Part shown: in pieces, positions 32,499-41,621 of the stretch
How positions within the stretch are numbered: the stretch's first letter is position 1
Layout of the letters: every line of letters starts with the position of its first letter
Source of the DNA: Candidatus Heimdallarchaeota archaeon
Lineage (GTDB): Archaea > Asgardarchaeota > Heimdallarchaeia > Heimdallarchaeales > Heimdallarchaeaceae
NCBI GenBank assembly: GCA_023270155.1
Contig: JAGLTB010000018.1
Location: 1-45,015 of the forward strand
DNA length: 45,015 nucleotides
Direction of reading: 5' to 3'
Program-made: the position numbers and the translations under genes
The notes under the pieces: model-generated
What the model saw: the letters and a program-made list of their open reading frames with translations, nothing else
What the model was told of the DNA's origin: nothing
The model's database searches: none

Positions 32499-33455
32499 AT
32501 GAGTAGAGATCGCTGTCCTAACTGCAATTCCGAAGAAATAGTATCCGACTTTCAGAGAGGAGAGTCTATTTGTAGTAATTGTGGGCTAGTGGTTTCCAGA
32601 TTAATTGATACAACTCCTGAGTGGAGAGCATTTTCTGGAGAGGAGAAAGCAGCTCGAAGCAGAACTGGTGGTCCTGTTTCAGCTTTGAAATCAGATTATG
32701 GTGTTTCATCCCAGATTAGTTATGGTAACATGGATATACATGGGAAGAAACTTGAACCTAATGTCATGGCTAAAATGCGAAGACTTCGATGGTTAAACAG
32801 AAGAGATTCAAGATCTCAAATTAGGAATCTTAGAATAGCTCTTAGAGAACTTCGAAGGATTGCAAGCCAACTTGAACTTTGTGAAGAAATAGCAGAAGCA
32901 GCAGCAACAACCTACAGAAAAGCTCTGAAAGCAGATCTGATTAGAGGTAGAAGTATTGAATCAATGGTAGCTGCAGCAGTCTATCTAGCAGCAAGACAAT
33001 ACAATAATCCAACAACACTGAAGGATATTGAAAAAACAATTAATGCTGATAGGAAAGTAATTGCAAGATGTTTCAGATTATATGTTCAAGAATTAAGAAT
33101 CAGACCTACACCAATTGATCCAGCTGTTTTATTATCAAGACTTTGCAACGAACTAGAATTAACAACAGCTACACAAAATGAAGCACTAAAAATACTAGAA
33201 GAAAGCAAATCAAGAAGACTTGACATGGGTAAGAATCCATTAAGTGTAGCAGCAGCTGCAATTTATATCGCTGGAATTAGAACTGGTGAAAGAAGAACTC
33301 AACAACAAGTTGCAAAAGCTGCTAAAACAACACCCGTTACTTTGCGAAATCGTTTCAGAGAAATTGTAGATTCTCTAGAATTAGCTAATGTAATTGTTAA
33401 AAGAGGTGCAGCAAGCGCACCCGTATATGTTAGAGATCCTTGGAAATTCGATTAG
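32499..33455 (+). CDS. tfb: Transcription initiation factor TFB (TFIIB homologue)
   Basis: TFB bridges TBP on the TATA box to RNA polymerase. The 318-residue protein has an N-terminal zinc ribbon (Cys6, Cys9, Cys25, Cys28 in CPNC...CSNC) and the B-reader region DTTPEWRAFSGEEK. The two cyclin repeats lie at about 115-205 and 210-305. They include MVAAAVYLAARQYNNPTTL, KNPLSVAAAAIYIAGIRTG and RTQQQVAKAAKTTPVTLRNR. All core parts are intact, so it is probably the main TFB or one of several. Its terminator and the SepF-like gene follow. Confidence 0.96.
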   Translation: MSRDRCPNCNSEEIVSDFQRGESICSNCGLVVSRLIDTTPEWRAFSGEEKAARSRTGGPVSALKSDYGVSSQISYGNMDIHGKKLEPNVMAKMRRLRWLNRRDSRSQIRNLRIALRELRRIASQLELCEEIAEAAATTYRKALKADLIRGRSIESMVAAAVYLAARQYNNPTTLKDIEKTINADRKVIARCFRLYVQELRIRPTPIDPAVLLSRLCNELELTTATQNEALKILEESKSRRLDMGKNPLSVAAAAIYIAGIRTGERRTQQQVAKAAKTTPVTLRNRFREIVDSLELANVIVKRGAASAPVYVRDPWKFD

Positions 33456-33458
33456 TTT

Positions 33459-33489
33459 TTTTTATTACTACTTCACATTTTTTTTTCAA
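33459..33489 (+). terminator. Double T-run terminator after tfb
   Basis: Two T-runs (TTTTTTTT directly after the tfb stop, and a second run of about nine T at 33479-33488) follow within 35 bases. This is a typical archaeal intrinsic terminator arrangement. No stable stem is visible. Confidence 0.5.
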
Positions 33490-33595
33490 TAAAAGACTAA
33501 TCTTATTTTCACTTTTCTAGTATTACCCTCATGTTACTACTGTATTAATCTGCTTTTATTAATAGACAATCATTCTAAATATAGGTGTATAATCT

Positions 33596-33964
33596 ATGGC
33601 AAAGAAAAGAAAGGATATGCGCCAATCTAACACTGGTTCGAAGGATGAGGTTATAACTGTAAATAGTCCTCCAGGTGTGAAGTTTTATTCTTTAATAGAT
33701 GTGGTTCAAACTGAAAGGATATTAAGTGAAGTCGAAAGTGGGAATCTTGTGTTTCTGAACATTGGTCGAATATCTGCTTTTCCAGAAAGAAAGAATGAAT
33801 TCCTCAAAAACCTAAAAAAGTCTTCTGCGATGCTTCATGCAACACTAAAAATGGTATCAGAAGAGACAGTAATGGTTGCCCCATCTACAGTTCCAATAGA
33901 GATACGTTCTTTATCTCCAGAAAAAATTAGCAAAGATAGAACTGATAAACTGAAGATGGAATAA
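33596..33964 (+). CDS. SepF-like (DUF552) cell-division protein candidate
   Basis: This 122-residue protein has a basic N-terminus (first 30 residues) and one small alpha/beta domain (35-103). Its pattern is SLIDVVQTERILSEVESGNL, then VFLNIGRI, then a helix, then TVMVAPSTVPIEI. That matches the SepF/DUF552 layout, in which SepF tethers FtsZ to the membrane during division in many archaea. The usual N-terminal membrane-binding helix is not obvious; the short basic start could do the job weakly. AGGTG (33583-33587) supports the ATG. It lies just downstream of tfb. I call this probable, not certain. Confidence 0.55.
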   Translation: MAKKRKDMRQSNTGSKDEVITVNSPPGVKFYSLIDVVQTERILSEVESGNLVFLNIGRISAFPERKNEFLKNLKKSSAMLHATLKMVSEETVMVAPSTVPIEIRSLSPEKISKDRTDKLKME

Positions 33965-33978
33965 ATTCAGAGATTGGA

Positions 33979-33991
33979 TTTTTGATTTTTT
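33979..33991 (+). terminator. T-run terminator after the SepF-like gene
   Basis: TTTTTGATTTTTT lies 15 bases past the SepF-like stop and just before the convergent alaS stop (33998). It is a plain T-tract without a hairpin. Confidence 0.4.
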
Positions 33992-33997
33992 AACGTC

Positions 33998-36757
33998 TCA
34001 CAATTTTGATGTAATTATTTCTTTAGCCTTGTTAAGTATTTCATCAGTTTTTTTAATATCTGGTCCTCCTCCTATAGCTAAATCACCTTTTCCTCCACCT
34101 GATCCTCCTCCTATGAGAGAGAGTTCCTTTACAATTTCAGAGATATCTGCTTTCGAAAAAGGTGTTTTTACACCTACAATTACAATTTTATTTTGAACAT
34201 TTGATACTAAGATACACATTCCTTTGTCCATGTTTTTTACAGCTTCACTAGCTTGAATAATTAACTCTTTTTGATTTCCTTCAGTTTTTCTGATGATAAC
34301 CTCTTCATCCTTTATTTTCTCTGAAGTAATTTTATTTGAAGAGAATTGAAGCTCAGCGATTTGCTTGTTCAAATTTTCAATTAGTTTTTTCTGTTCTTTC
34401 CACTCTTTGAAGAATCGACTGACAGTTTTGGGGAGAATTTTCGGCTCAACACTTAACTCTGAAGATGATTCTTTAAGAATTGATTCTTGGATCTGAATGT
34501 ATTTGAGTGCAGGTTCTCCTGCTAGAATTTCAATCCTGACAACTCCATCCTGTATTCTTTCACTTCCAGTCAGTTTTATGATCCCTATATCGCCTGTGTT
34601 ATTTAGATGAGTACCACCACATGCTTCTATATCCCAATCATTGATGGCTACAATGTGTAGAGATTTTCCAGGTACAACACCACCTTGATATATCTGAAAA
34701 CCAAAATCTCTCTCTGCATCGTCTCGATCCACATCTTGTTTATCGACTGAACGTTTCTCAAGTACTACTTGATTTGCAAGATACTCTATCTTTTGCAGTT
34801 CTTCAAAACTTATAGATTGAAAATGTGTGACATCTAATCTAGCTTTATACTCGGTTTTATCTGCACCTGCTTGCCAGATGTGCTGTCCTAAGACTTCTCT
34901 TGCAGCATTATTTACAACATGCACTGCAGTGTGATGTCTCATAATATCCATTCTTCTTTTTGCATCAATTTTACCTTTGATTTTCATCCCTTCCTTTAAT
35001 TTATCTGCATTATCTAATTCATGCAAAATGGTAGAAGCTTTTCTAAAAACATTAACCACTTGAAGCTCTGTTCCTTCAACAAAAAACTTGCCTGTGTCAT
35101 GAATTTGTCCTCCACCTGTTGGATAGAATAGAGTTTTGTCTAGAATAGCATATTTGCTATCAATAATAGCAATAATTTCTGCTTCAAATTCAGTTTGATA
35201 TACATCCTCATAAAATAATAAGTGTGTCATATATTCTTTATCCAATTTAATTTCTACTGCTTCCTCCTTCGCTTTTCGTTTAGAAGCTTGTTGAGCAAGA
35301 TATTCTTCGATTTTTACATAGAAATCATCAGGAACATCAACATCTACATCTTTTTCTTTTGCAAGTTCTTTAACCATCAAGGGGTTGATACCACTATTCT
35401 GGTATAAATCAACAAGAGTAGTAAAATTGAATTCTTTCTTTTTCTGGAGAAGTTGACTGACTATTCTTCTACCACTTGTTTTTGTATCTTCATATCTTTT
35501 GGTTTCAATATCAATGATTTTGTGTATAATATCTCTATTTTCTTTTACTCTTGGAAATGAAACAGAGAGATGATCAATTTGGAGATCAAAAATCTTCTCA
35601 ACTGAAAATTGAAGATTGTATAATTCTTTGAGCGCTATTATCCTGCGAAGTAGTACTCGTAAGTTATATCCTCCTCCAACATTTGATGGGATTGCACCAT
35701 CAGCTATTGTCATAGAAAGAGTTCTTGCATGATCTGCGATTGCATAGATTGCTTCTTGTGGTCCAAGTTCTTTCAACATATCTTCATATGTCATTCCAAG
35801 TTTCTTAGCCAGTAATTTTCTCTCTTCTCGAAGATCTTTCACTTCTTCAACAGCAAGTAAACCTGCTAGCCTGTTATATTCAATTAATAACTTATGATCA
35901 GCTTTGTAACCATTTTCTTTTTGCAGATAATCAATTGCTTTTGGAAAAATAGCTTCGTAAATTGAAGGAGTTCCTTGAGTAAACCAAGAGACTCTTTCCA
36001 ATCCCCAGCCTACATCAATTACTTGCATGTCTAGTTTCTTGACAACGTTATTCTCAAAACCATATGCAATGAATACATTATTAACTAGCTCCGACCCGTA
36101 AGCCATAGCTTCAAGATTTGGTCCAAAGTTTCCACCACCTGACCAAATACCTTCAACATACGATATTTCTTCTGGTTTTAGACCAAGTTCCTCTGTAAGA
36201 AATTGGAAATTTAAATCTAAACATCTATCCATCCAATATCCTTGAGTTAATGTTTTGGAATTGAATGAGTGTTGCCCAAACATAACAAAACTGGTAAGAT
36301 GTCTTGCAGTCTTTCCTATGTTATCTATATCCGAGAAATCTCCACCTGTTCTTATACACATCTGAGGAACTACCAGAGGATTTGCTGGAGGATCTATTAC
36401 TCCTTCTAACACCCAGGGTTGGAAATCTGCGATAGAAGCGATTGTGAAATCCATATCTGCTCTCCATCTTGCTACTACTGGATAATCCTTGATTGCTGTA
36501 TGTCCATGTTTTACAAAGAAATCAGTTAATCTGTTCAGGGTTTGATCAAAATCCAAATCTTTTCCTTTCTTATCTAGAAATTGATAGCCACCAGAACATC
36601 TTGTATCACCGCATGTTTCTTGATCTGGTACGAGTGTCCAGAATTGATGATTACAAATTGGGCAATGCTTTCTAACAAATCCTTTCTCTTTGAAGAGATT
36701 AACTTCATAGCTGTCTTTGTTGAATCTCTTCTTTAGTTCATCTTTGGATATAGACAT
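33998..36757 (-). CDS. alaS: Alanyl-tRNA synthetase
   Basis: AlaRS charges tRNA-Ala and hydrolyses Ser- and Gly-tRNA-Ala. The 919-residue protein is of the archaeal form. It has an N-terminal zinc-binding extension (CPICNHQFWTL, CGDTRCSGG) before the class II core with PVVARWRADMDFTIASI and GGGYNLRVLLRR. The editing domain has RHHTAVHVVN and the zinc ligands CGGTH. A coiled-coil region and the Gly-rich C-Ala domain (GGGSGGGKGDLAIGG) follow. All functional parts are intact. It stands alone, convergent with the SepF-like gene and divergent from the Eis-like gene. Confidence 0.97.
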   Translation of the reverse strand: MSISKDELKKRFNKDSYEVNLFKEKGFVRKHCPICNHQFWTLVPDQETCGDTRCSGGYQFLDKKGKDLDFDQTLNRLTDFFVKHGHTAIKDYPVVARWRADMDFTIASIADFQPWVLEGVIDPPANPLVVPQMCIRTGGDFSDIDNIGKTARHLTSFVMFGQHSFNSKTLTQGYWMDRCLDLNFQFLTEELGLKPEEISYVEGIWSGGGNFGPNLEAMAYGSELVNNVFIAYGFENNVVKKLDMQVIDVGWGLERVSWFTQGTPSIYEAIFPKAIDYLQKENGYKADHKLLIEYNRLAGLLAVEEVKDLREERKLLAKKLGMTYEDMLKELGPQEAIYAIADHARTLSMTIADGAIPSNVGGGYNLRVLLRRIIALKELYNLQFSVEKIFDLQIDHLSVSFPRVKENRDIIHKIIDIETKRYEDTKTSGRRIVSQLLQKKKEFNFTTLVDLYQNSGINPLMVKELAKEKDVDVDVPDDFYVKIEEYLAQQASKRKAKEEAVEIKLDKEYMTHLLFYEDVYQTEFEAEIIAIIDSKYAILDKTLFYPTGGGQIHDTGKFFVEGTELQVVNVFRKASTILHELDNADKLKEGMKIKGKIDAKRRMDIMRHHTAVHVVNNAAREVLGQHIWQAGADKTEYKARLDVTHFQSISFEELQKIEYLANQVVLEKRSVDKQDVDRDDAERDFGFQIYQGGVVPGKSLHIVAINDWDIEACGGTHLNNTGDIGIIKLTGSERIQDGVVRIEILAGEPALKYIQIQESILKESSSELSVEPKILPKTVSRFFKEWKEQKKLIENLNKQIAELQFSSNKITSEKIKDEEVIIRKTEGNQKELIIQASEAVKNMDKGMCILVSNVQNKIVIVGVKTPFSKADISEIVKELSLIGGGSGGGKGDLAIGGGPDIKKTDEILNKAKEIITSKL

Positions 36758-36830
36758 TGTACTCTAAAATCAGAATATTTCTGAAATATAAAAATTTGTT
36801 TAAAAAAGGGTGAGTTTCCTTGCAATAGTT

Positions 36831-36841
36831 TTTTAAACGTT
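36831..36841 (+). promoter_or_regulatory. TATA-like element of the Eis-like acetyltransferase gene
   Basis: TTTTTTAAACG lies 18-28 bases before the ATG at 36859, pointing to a leaderless transcript. It has the same TTTTTAAAC form as the elements before kae1 and the kinase-fold gene. alaS, on the other strand, probably uses the AT-rich stretch near 36785-36800. Confidence 0.4.
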
Positions 36842-36858
36842 TTTTCAAGCATTTTTCT

Positions 36859-38046
36859 ATGAATAAGGTTGAAATAAAGGAGTTAAGAGGAGAAGATGTT
36901 GATCCTATTCTTGAGCTCGCTTTTTATGCTTTTTTTCCAACACCTGGAAATATAGAACAGATAATGAAAAGAAAACCATACATGAAAGAAGACACATGTT
37001 TAGTTCTCTACGAAAATGAAAAACCAGTTTCAGGATTAATATGTAAGCCCATTCCCCAGAATGTAAGAGGGGTTATAAAAGATATGTGTGGAATTTCAGA
37101 AGTAGCAACACATCCAGAGGGGAGAAGAAAGGGGTATGCAAAAAAACTAATGAAATCAGCATTTGACAAAATGAAAGAGAATAATCAAGGTTTTTCAACA
37201 CTCTATCCTTTCAAAGAATCCTTTTACGAGAGATTAGGGTATGTTTCTTTTCCACAAATTCGAACAGCAATTATTTCAGCCAAATCTTTGGTTCCCTTAT
37301 TAGATTTGAAACTTGAAGGAACTGTAGAGCGAATGTCTTTTGATGAAGGTTTTGAGACCTATAAGAAATTCCTGAATGAGATCAAATCAAGAATCCATGG
37401 AATGGGCGTTCTTCATGATGCAGAGTTAGAACGTTATAAAGATGAGAAAAAGATGTGGGTTATAACTGCAAAAGGAGGAAACGAAACCATAGGAATCATG
37501 ACATATTCTGTAACTGGTTTTTGGAAAGACATTAAGGTAAGAGATTTTTACTGCAAAAACAGTCTTGCTAGATATTTATTTCTTCAATGGTTTGCTCTCC
37601 ATGCTGATCAAATAAAAAACGTTCATATTCCAATCAAACCAAATGAATATCCAGAAACTTGGTTGAATGATACTTTCTGGGGAGAATATGGAAAAATACA
37701 GAGTAGAGTATGGGTGCCATCGTGTATGGGAAGGATAGTTTCTGTTGAAGATATGTCTGATTTAGAAGTAGGTCATGGGAAAATTTCTGTCAAAATCAAA
37801 GATGATTATTGTGAATGGAACAATAAGATTTACACATTTGAAGGAAAAGAAGGAAAACTTTCTGTTGTAGAATCAAAAGAATATGAATGTGAGCTTAGTA
37901 TTCAAGCACTTTCAGCGATTGTTTATGGTTGCTATAATCTGGATGACTTTGAATTCAAAGGATGGGCTAAACTATCTGAAGAAAACAAAGAAAAAATAAC
38001 TGAATTATTTCCTCAAATACCTCCGCATCTTCATGCTGATTTCTAA
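36859..38046 (+). CDS. Eis-like GNAT N-acetyltransferase with SCP2-like domain
   Basis: This 395-residue protein has the three-part layout of the Eis family (COG4552): an N-terminal GNAT domain, a second GNAT-like domain and a C-terminal sterol-carrier-like domain (about 285-390). The acetyl-CoA loop is THPEGRRKGYAKKLM, with RRKGYA at 89-94. YPFKESFYERLGYV supplies the Tyr that acts as acid in Eis. The protein ends in Phe395; in mycobacterial Eis the C-terminal Phe carboxylate is the base. Eis acetylates amines such as aminoglycosides or lysines; the substrate here is unknown. The family is mainly bacterial, so transfer is possible. Confidence 0.85.
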   Translation: MNKVEIKELRGEDVDPILELAFYAFFPTPGNIEQIMKRKPYMKEDTCLVLYENEKPVSGLICKPIPQNVRGVIKDMCGISEVATHPEGRRKGYAKKLMKSAFDKMKENNQGFSTLYPFKESFYERLGYVSFPQIRTAIISAKSLVPLLDLKLEGTVERMSFDEGFETYKKFLNEIKSRIHGMGVLHDAELERYKDEKKMWVITAKGGNETIGIMTYSVTGFWKDIKVRDFYCKNSLARYLFLQWFALHADQIKNVHIPIKPNEYPETWLNDTFWGEYGKIQSRVWVPSCMGRIVSVEDMSDLEVGHGKISVKIKDDYCEWNNKIYTFEGKEGKLSVVESKEYECELSIQALSAIVYGCYNLDDFEFKGWAKLSEENKEKITELFPQIPPHLHADF

Positions 38047-38053
38047 TCTTATT

Positions 38054-39031
38054 TTACATTAACGACTCCCAAATAGTGGGAGCTGAATCAGGATAGAAGT
38101 TTCTGATATCTTTAATCACAATAGCTATTTGTCCTGTTTTTCCATGAACAGAATAAGGCATTCTACTTACTCTTCGTGTATCCATTGTAACCTTTCTATC
38201 TATCCTAGGGTATCTTCGAAGAACGAACTCGTTTGATAGTTTTCTTCTAACTAATGTGTCATTAGGTATAATAATATTGTATTGATTATGATCGAATTCC
38301 TCACTCAACTGGACACTTTGTATAATCTCTTTAGCTTTGTTCAAGGAGATTCCAAGTTCCTTAAGTTGTTCAGGAGTTGATTTTTCTAAAAATGATTTAG
38401 CTACTAATGAATAGATTCGATTCCTAAGTGGTTTTGCTTCATTAGGAATTTCTTCAATGGATTGTGTTCTTTTCTCATCATGTATAAAAGTCAGATAGTT
38501 TAGAATTGCCACACGTTGTGCTTGATCGAAATCTTGAGTGATCTTATCCATAACCCAGCCATGAACACCTCTTCTTCCAGAAAAAATCCAGATAACATCT
38601 TTAAATCCAAAATCAACTCTCATTGTTTCATCGATGAATATTGCAGCGTCTTGTACAAGTGACCAGCATTCTTTGCAATATTGATCCCCCTTGCATCCAC
38701 ATGTCCGAACTAAATCATACTCATCAATATCAATGTCAAAAATAAATTCTCTTCCTTTCCATTTTATTTTTTGAATTGGACTTTCTCTTGATGGTGGTGT
38801 ATCATATATGGCACCAACATATGCATGTTTAACTGCATTGTTAATCATGTATTCCCGTAAGTGGTCGGTATTCTGAAAAGAAATGTTTCGAACAAACGCA
38901 TCCTTACCAACAACAAATCCAAATTCTCGGTTTGAAAAATTAGAGAGTCCAATAAAAGACATAAAGTAATCCATTGGAAATTTTTTCTCATAATATTCAG
39001 CTAGGAGTTCCGGTGTAAGTTCGTTTTTCAT
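38054..39031 (-). CDS. priS: DNA primase small (catalytic) subunit
   Basis: PriS makes the RNA primers for replication together with PriL. The 325-residue protein has the AEP catalytic motif FDIDIDEYD (Asp99, Asp101). It has a zinc site from CGCKGDQYCKEC (Cys111, 113, 119, 122) and the substrate motif SGRRGVHGW (about 151-159). The C-terminal half carries RRYPRIDRKVTMDTRR, also typical. It starts 3 bases after the end of priL on the same strand, so the two subunits are translated together. A CTCCCA/TGGGAG stem (38066-38082) lies inside the last codons. Confidence 0.95.
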   Translation of the reverse strand: MKNELTPELLAEYYEKKFPMDYFMSFIGLSNFSNREFGFVVGKDAFVRNISFQNTDHLREYMINNAVKHAYVGAIYDTPPSRESPIQKIKWKGREFIFDIDIDEYDLVRTCGCKGDQYCKECWSLVQDAAIFIDETMRVDFGFKDVIWIFSGRRGVHGWVMDKITQDFDQAQRVAILNYLTFIHDEKRTQSIEEIPNEAKPLRNRIYSLVAKSFLEKSTPEQLKELGISLNKAKEIIQSVQLSEEFDHNQYNIIIPNDTLVRRKLSNEFVLRRYPRIDRKVTMDTRRVSRMPYSVHGKTGQIAIVIKDIRNFYPDSAPTIWESLM

Positions 39032-39034
39032 TTA

Positions 39035-40390
39035 TTACCCTTCCTCGGTTTCTTCTTTTTTCTTTTCACCATCTTTTTGTTTCTTACTGTGGAACCGCTT
39101 GTATACTTGTCTGGAATAGTTAACCATATGATTTACTCTATTCCCACCCATCCTCCATCCTGTGAGTAGATTGAAATATCTAGCACAAGCTGTTTGAAAC
39201 CTCTGATTGATAATAAGTCTTGAAATATCCTCTATAGCTTTCTCTACCACATCTGTGTTTCTATCTGCTAAACCAACTCTAATATCCTCAGAAAGATCCT
39301 CTAATTTCTTATGAGCCCAGTAACAGAAATATCCGTCTATGCACGTTTTACAGCTAGGTGGAGAATAATCTATTCCTCCTCCTGCTTTGCCATATATATG
39401 CCTTATTTGATATCCTACTCTATTTACAAATTCATCAAAAGACATTCCTACATTATCTACGGAATTTCTATACCAAAAAGCATATTGTTCCTCTATACTC
39501 ATACCAACTCTCTTGAGATAGGTTCCAAGTTGCCAATTTTCAACATGAGAGAGATGACCTTTTGCTTGTAAAACGGAAATTAAATCTCGAATACAAGGAG
39601 GAAAAGTTTCGGGTTTAGTGAATATTTCTTCTCCTGCGTCTATACCTAATCGTGATAAATCTCCTGACAAACGAGCAGATCTTGCAATCTCATCTATTTT
39701 GTCTTTTATGGGTTTGACAGTAACCTCTAAGCTTGAATCTTTGTCCACAATCATTTTTGATTTCTCAATTACCTCTTTCAAATCTTTCTCAAATTCTCTC
39801 TTCACTGCTAGTCTGATATCCGCTAATCTTACAATTGCCCATCCTTGATATAACAAAACTTTCTTTGCAGAAACTACTGATGGGATTTTGAAGAACTTAA
39901 TCGCTATTCTTTTATCCAAATCTTTTACTTTTCCACCAAATTTACCACTTGAATAGCTTTTTTTCCTTGGAGGAACATCAGCTAGATTGAATTCTTTGTA
40001 GATATCGACTCCAAAAATCTCATCAATTTTATCTATTGTTTTAACACTGTCTTCACCATAGAGATCCATCAAAACTTGAATCTTTTCGTCAAAATTGATG
40101 CTACTTACAAATCTAAATTCAAATAAATCTCCTTCAACTTCTACTAACCAAGAAGTTAATCTGGGATCCTTTGCAACAGCTAGCCGTAATAGGAAATGTC
40201 CACCAATTTCCTGAACTTTTGTTTCTATCCATTCTTCGTTTGACATCCATGTTGGTTTTTGTATAATCCATAAGTCTTCAGATAAAAATCTCTCTAATCT
40301 GGTATCTGCAAACTTGTACCAACTATTTACATCTATTGTGATGTCACCTGGATCTTTTAATATATACCAATCTGGAAGTACGACAGACAT
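39035..40390 (-). CDS. priL: DNA primase large subunit
   Basis: PriL binds PriS and carries the 4Fe-4S C-terminal domain needed for primer initiation. The 451-residue protein has an N-terminal helical part (1-240). The cluster-binding domain contains FPPCIRDL, the nucleotide-facing stretch KGHLSHVENWQLGTYLKRVG, and PPSCKTCIDGYFCYW, giving four candidate cysteine ligands. A basic tail rich in Lys and Glu ends it (about 425-451), beyond the usual archaeal length. It is first of the priL-priS pair, with dpo4 28 bases upstream on the same strand. Confidence 0.92.
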   Translation of the reverse strand: MSVVLPDWYILKDPGDITIDVNSWYKFADTRLERFLSEDLWIIQKPTWMSNEEWIETKVQEIGGHFLLRLAVAKDPRLTSWLVEVEGDLFEFRFVSSINFDEKIQVLMDLYGEDSVKTIDKIDEIFGVDIYKEFNLADVPPRKKSYSSGKFGGKVKDLDKRIAIKFFKIPSVVSAKKVLLYQGWAIVRLADIRLAVKREFEKDLKEVIEKSKMIVDKDSSLEVTVKPIKDKIDEIARSARLSGDLSRLGIDAGEEIFTKPETFPPCIRDLISVLQAKGHLSHVENWQLGTYLKRVGMSIEEQYAFWYRNSVDNVGMSFDEFVNRVGYQIRHIYGKAGGGIDYSPPSCKTCIDGYFCYWAHKKLEDLSEDIRVGLADRNTDVVEKAIEDISRLIINQRFQTACARYFNLLTGWRMGGNRVNHMVNYSRQVYKRFHSKKQKDGEKKKEETEEG

Positions 40391-40418
40391 AGGATTTTCC
40401 TTTACTTCTTTTAAACAC

Positions 40419-41561
40419 TTAATCTGTCTTATTAAAAAATTGTGTTAACGTTTTTTGATTATCATCTATTTTAATGAGATTAGAGATTTTTACACCTACT
40501 AATCTTATATTATTGGGAACCCTATCTGAAAATTCTTCTAATAACAAAGTTACAACTTCTCTTACATGCTTTTCAGAATTGGCATAGCATTGCAAAGAAT
40601 AACTTCTAGTAAAAGTCTCAAAATTCTGAAATCTGATTTTTAAAGTAACAGTCCGAAAATTCATTTTTTTCTCTTTTGCCTTTGTTACTATGGTTTGAAT
40701 TGCAGAATCTAATGTTACCCAAATATCTTTCCAACTTGAATAAGTATGGAAGAAAGTTCTCTCCTCGCTAATGGATTTTCTTTCTCTACTTACAAACTTT
40801 TCATCTGTTTTTTCTGTATTATATCCATTAACTAATTTCCAAGTTTTTAATCCATATTTACCAAATTTTTGATAAACTAATTGAAAGGGTATTTTTGCTA
40901 AATCCCCACAAGTATATACACCATTTCTTATGAAGACTTCTTTGCTTTTTTTTCCTACACCTGGAATAGCTGTAATGTCCAATGGTGCAAGGGTTTCTGC
41001 TATTTCTAGAGGTTTCATAACCACTAGACCATCAGGCTTATCTGTCTCACTAGCTATCTTTGCTAAGATTTTGTTGGGAGCAATCCCTACTGAACAAGTC
41101 AAATGTTCACTTGCATAAATATCATCTTTCAATTCCATAGCTAGTTTTCTAGCTTCCTCATAGTCTGAAACAACATCTGTCAGATCCAGATATGCTTCAT
41201 CATTTCCTGCAACTTTCATTACATTGGAATAGTGCTTTAATATTCCCATGATATTGTTGGATACTTTAGTGTAGAGACTAAATGTTCCTCTAACCATAAG
41301 GACATGAGGACATAGCTTGACAGCTTGAGAAACTGGCATTCCTGAATGAATCCCATATTTCCTTGCTTCGTATGAGCAAGTACTAACAACTCCTCTCTTC
41401 GTTTTTGGGTTACCACCTACAATGAGTGGTTTTCCTACTAAGGAAGGATTTTCTCTGATCTCTACTGAAGCGAAAAATGCATCTAAATCCATATAGAGAA
41501 TTATAGAATCAAATGATTGCTCTTTCTCAGAGAAATAAGCTGTTTGATTGACAAGGGCCAT
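40419..41561 (-). CDS. dpo4: Y-family translesion DNA polymerase IV (Dpo4/DinB)
   Basis: This 380-residue polymerase copies past damaged bases. Asp25 in YMDLDAFFASVE and the Asp121-Glu122 pair in GNDEAYLD form the metal site; the residue before DEA is Asn where Ser is usual (SIDEA). The finger region is RGVVSTCSYEARKYGIHSGM, the helix-hairpin-helix is ITAIPGVGKKS, and a little-finger domain follows. The tail ends with QKTLTQFF (369-376), a perfect PCNA-interacting PIP box, then four residues. It lies upstream of priL on the same strand, and a TATA box 25-30 bases away gives it its own promoter. Confidence 0.95.
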   Translation of the reverse strand: MALVNQTAYFSEKEQSFDSIILYMDLDAFFASVEIRENPSLVGKPLIVGGNPKTKRGVVSTCSYEARKYGIHSGMPVSQAVKLCPHVLMVRGTFSLYTKVSNNIMGILKHYSNVMKVAGNDEAYLDLTDVVSDYEEARKLAMELKDDIYASEHLTCSVGIAPNKILAKIASETDKPDGLVVMKPLEIAETLAPLDITAIPGVGKKSKEVFIRNGVYTCGDLAKIPFQLVYQKFGKYGLKTWKLVNGYNTEKTDEKFVSRERKSISEERTFFHTYSSWKDIWVTLDSAIQTIVTKAKEKKMNFRTVTLKIRFQNFETFTRSYSLQCYANSEKHVREVVTLLLEEFSDRVPNNIRLVGVKISNLIKIDDNQKTLTQFFNKTD

Positions 41562-41584
41562 GTCAAGAGAAAATGGCTTTTTTG

Positions 41585-41593
41585 ATATATAAA
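41585..41593 (-). promoter_or_regulatory. TATA box of dpo4
   Basis: On the minus strand TTTATATAT lies 24-32 bases before the dpo4 ATG (41561), so the transcript would be leaderless or nearly so. T-runs upstream belong to the terminator of the phospholipase gene. Confidence 0.6.
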
Positions 41594-41596
41594 CCT

Positions 41597-41615
41597 AAAA
41601 AAAATGGAAAAAAAA
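41597..41615 (-). terminator. Double T8-run terminator after the phospholipase-D-like gene
   Basis: On the minus strand two runs of eight T (41608-41615 and 41597-41604), split by CCA, follow within 30 bases of the stop. No stem is needed for archaeal termination here. Confidence 0.5.
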
Positions 41616-41621
41616 GAGATA

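Noticed and set aside
38066-38082. CTCCCA/TGGGAG stem as terminator of the Eis-like gene
   Set aside because: It is inside the last priS codons and has no following T-run; probably incidental.
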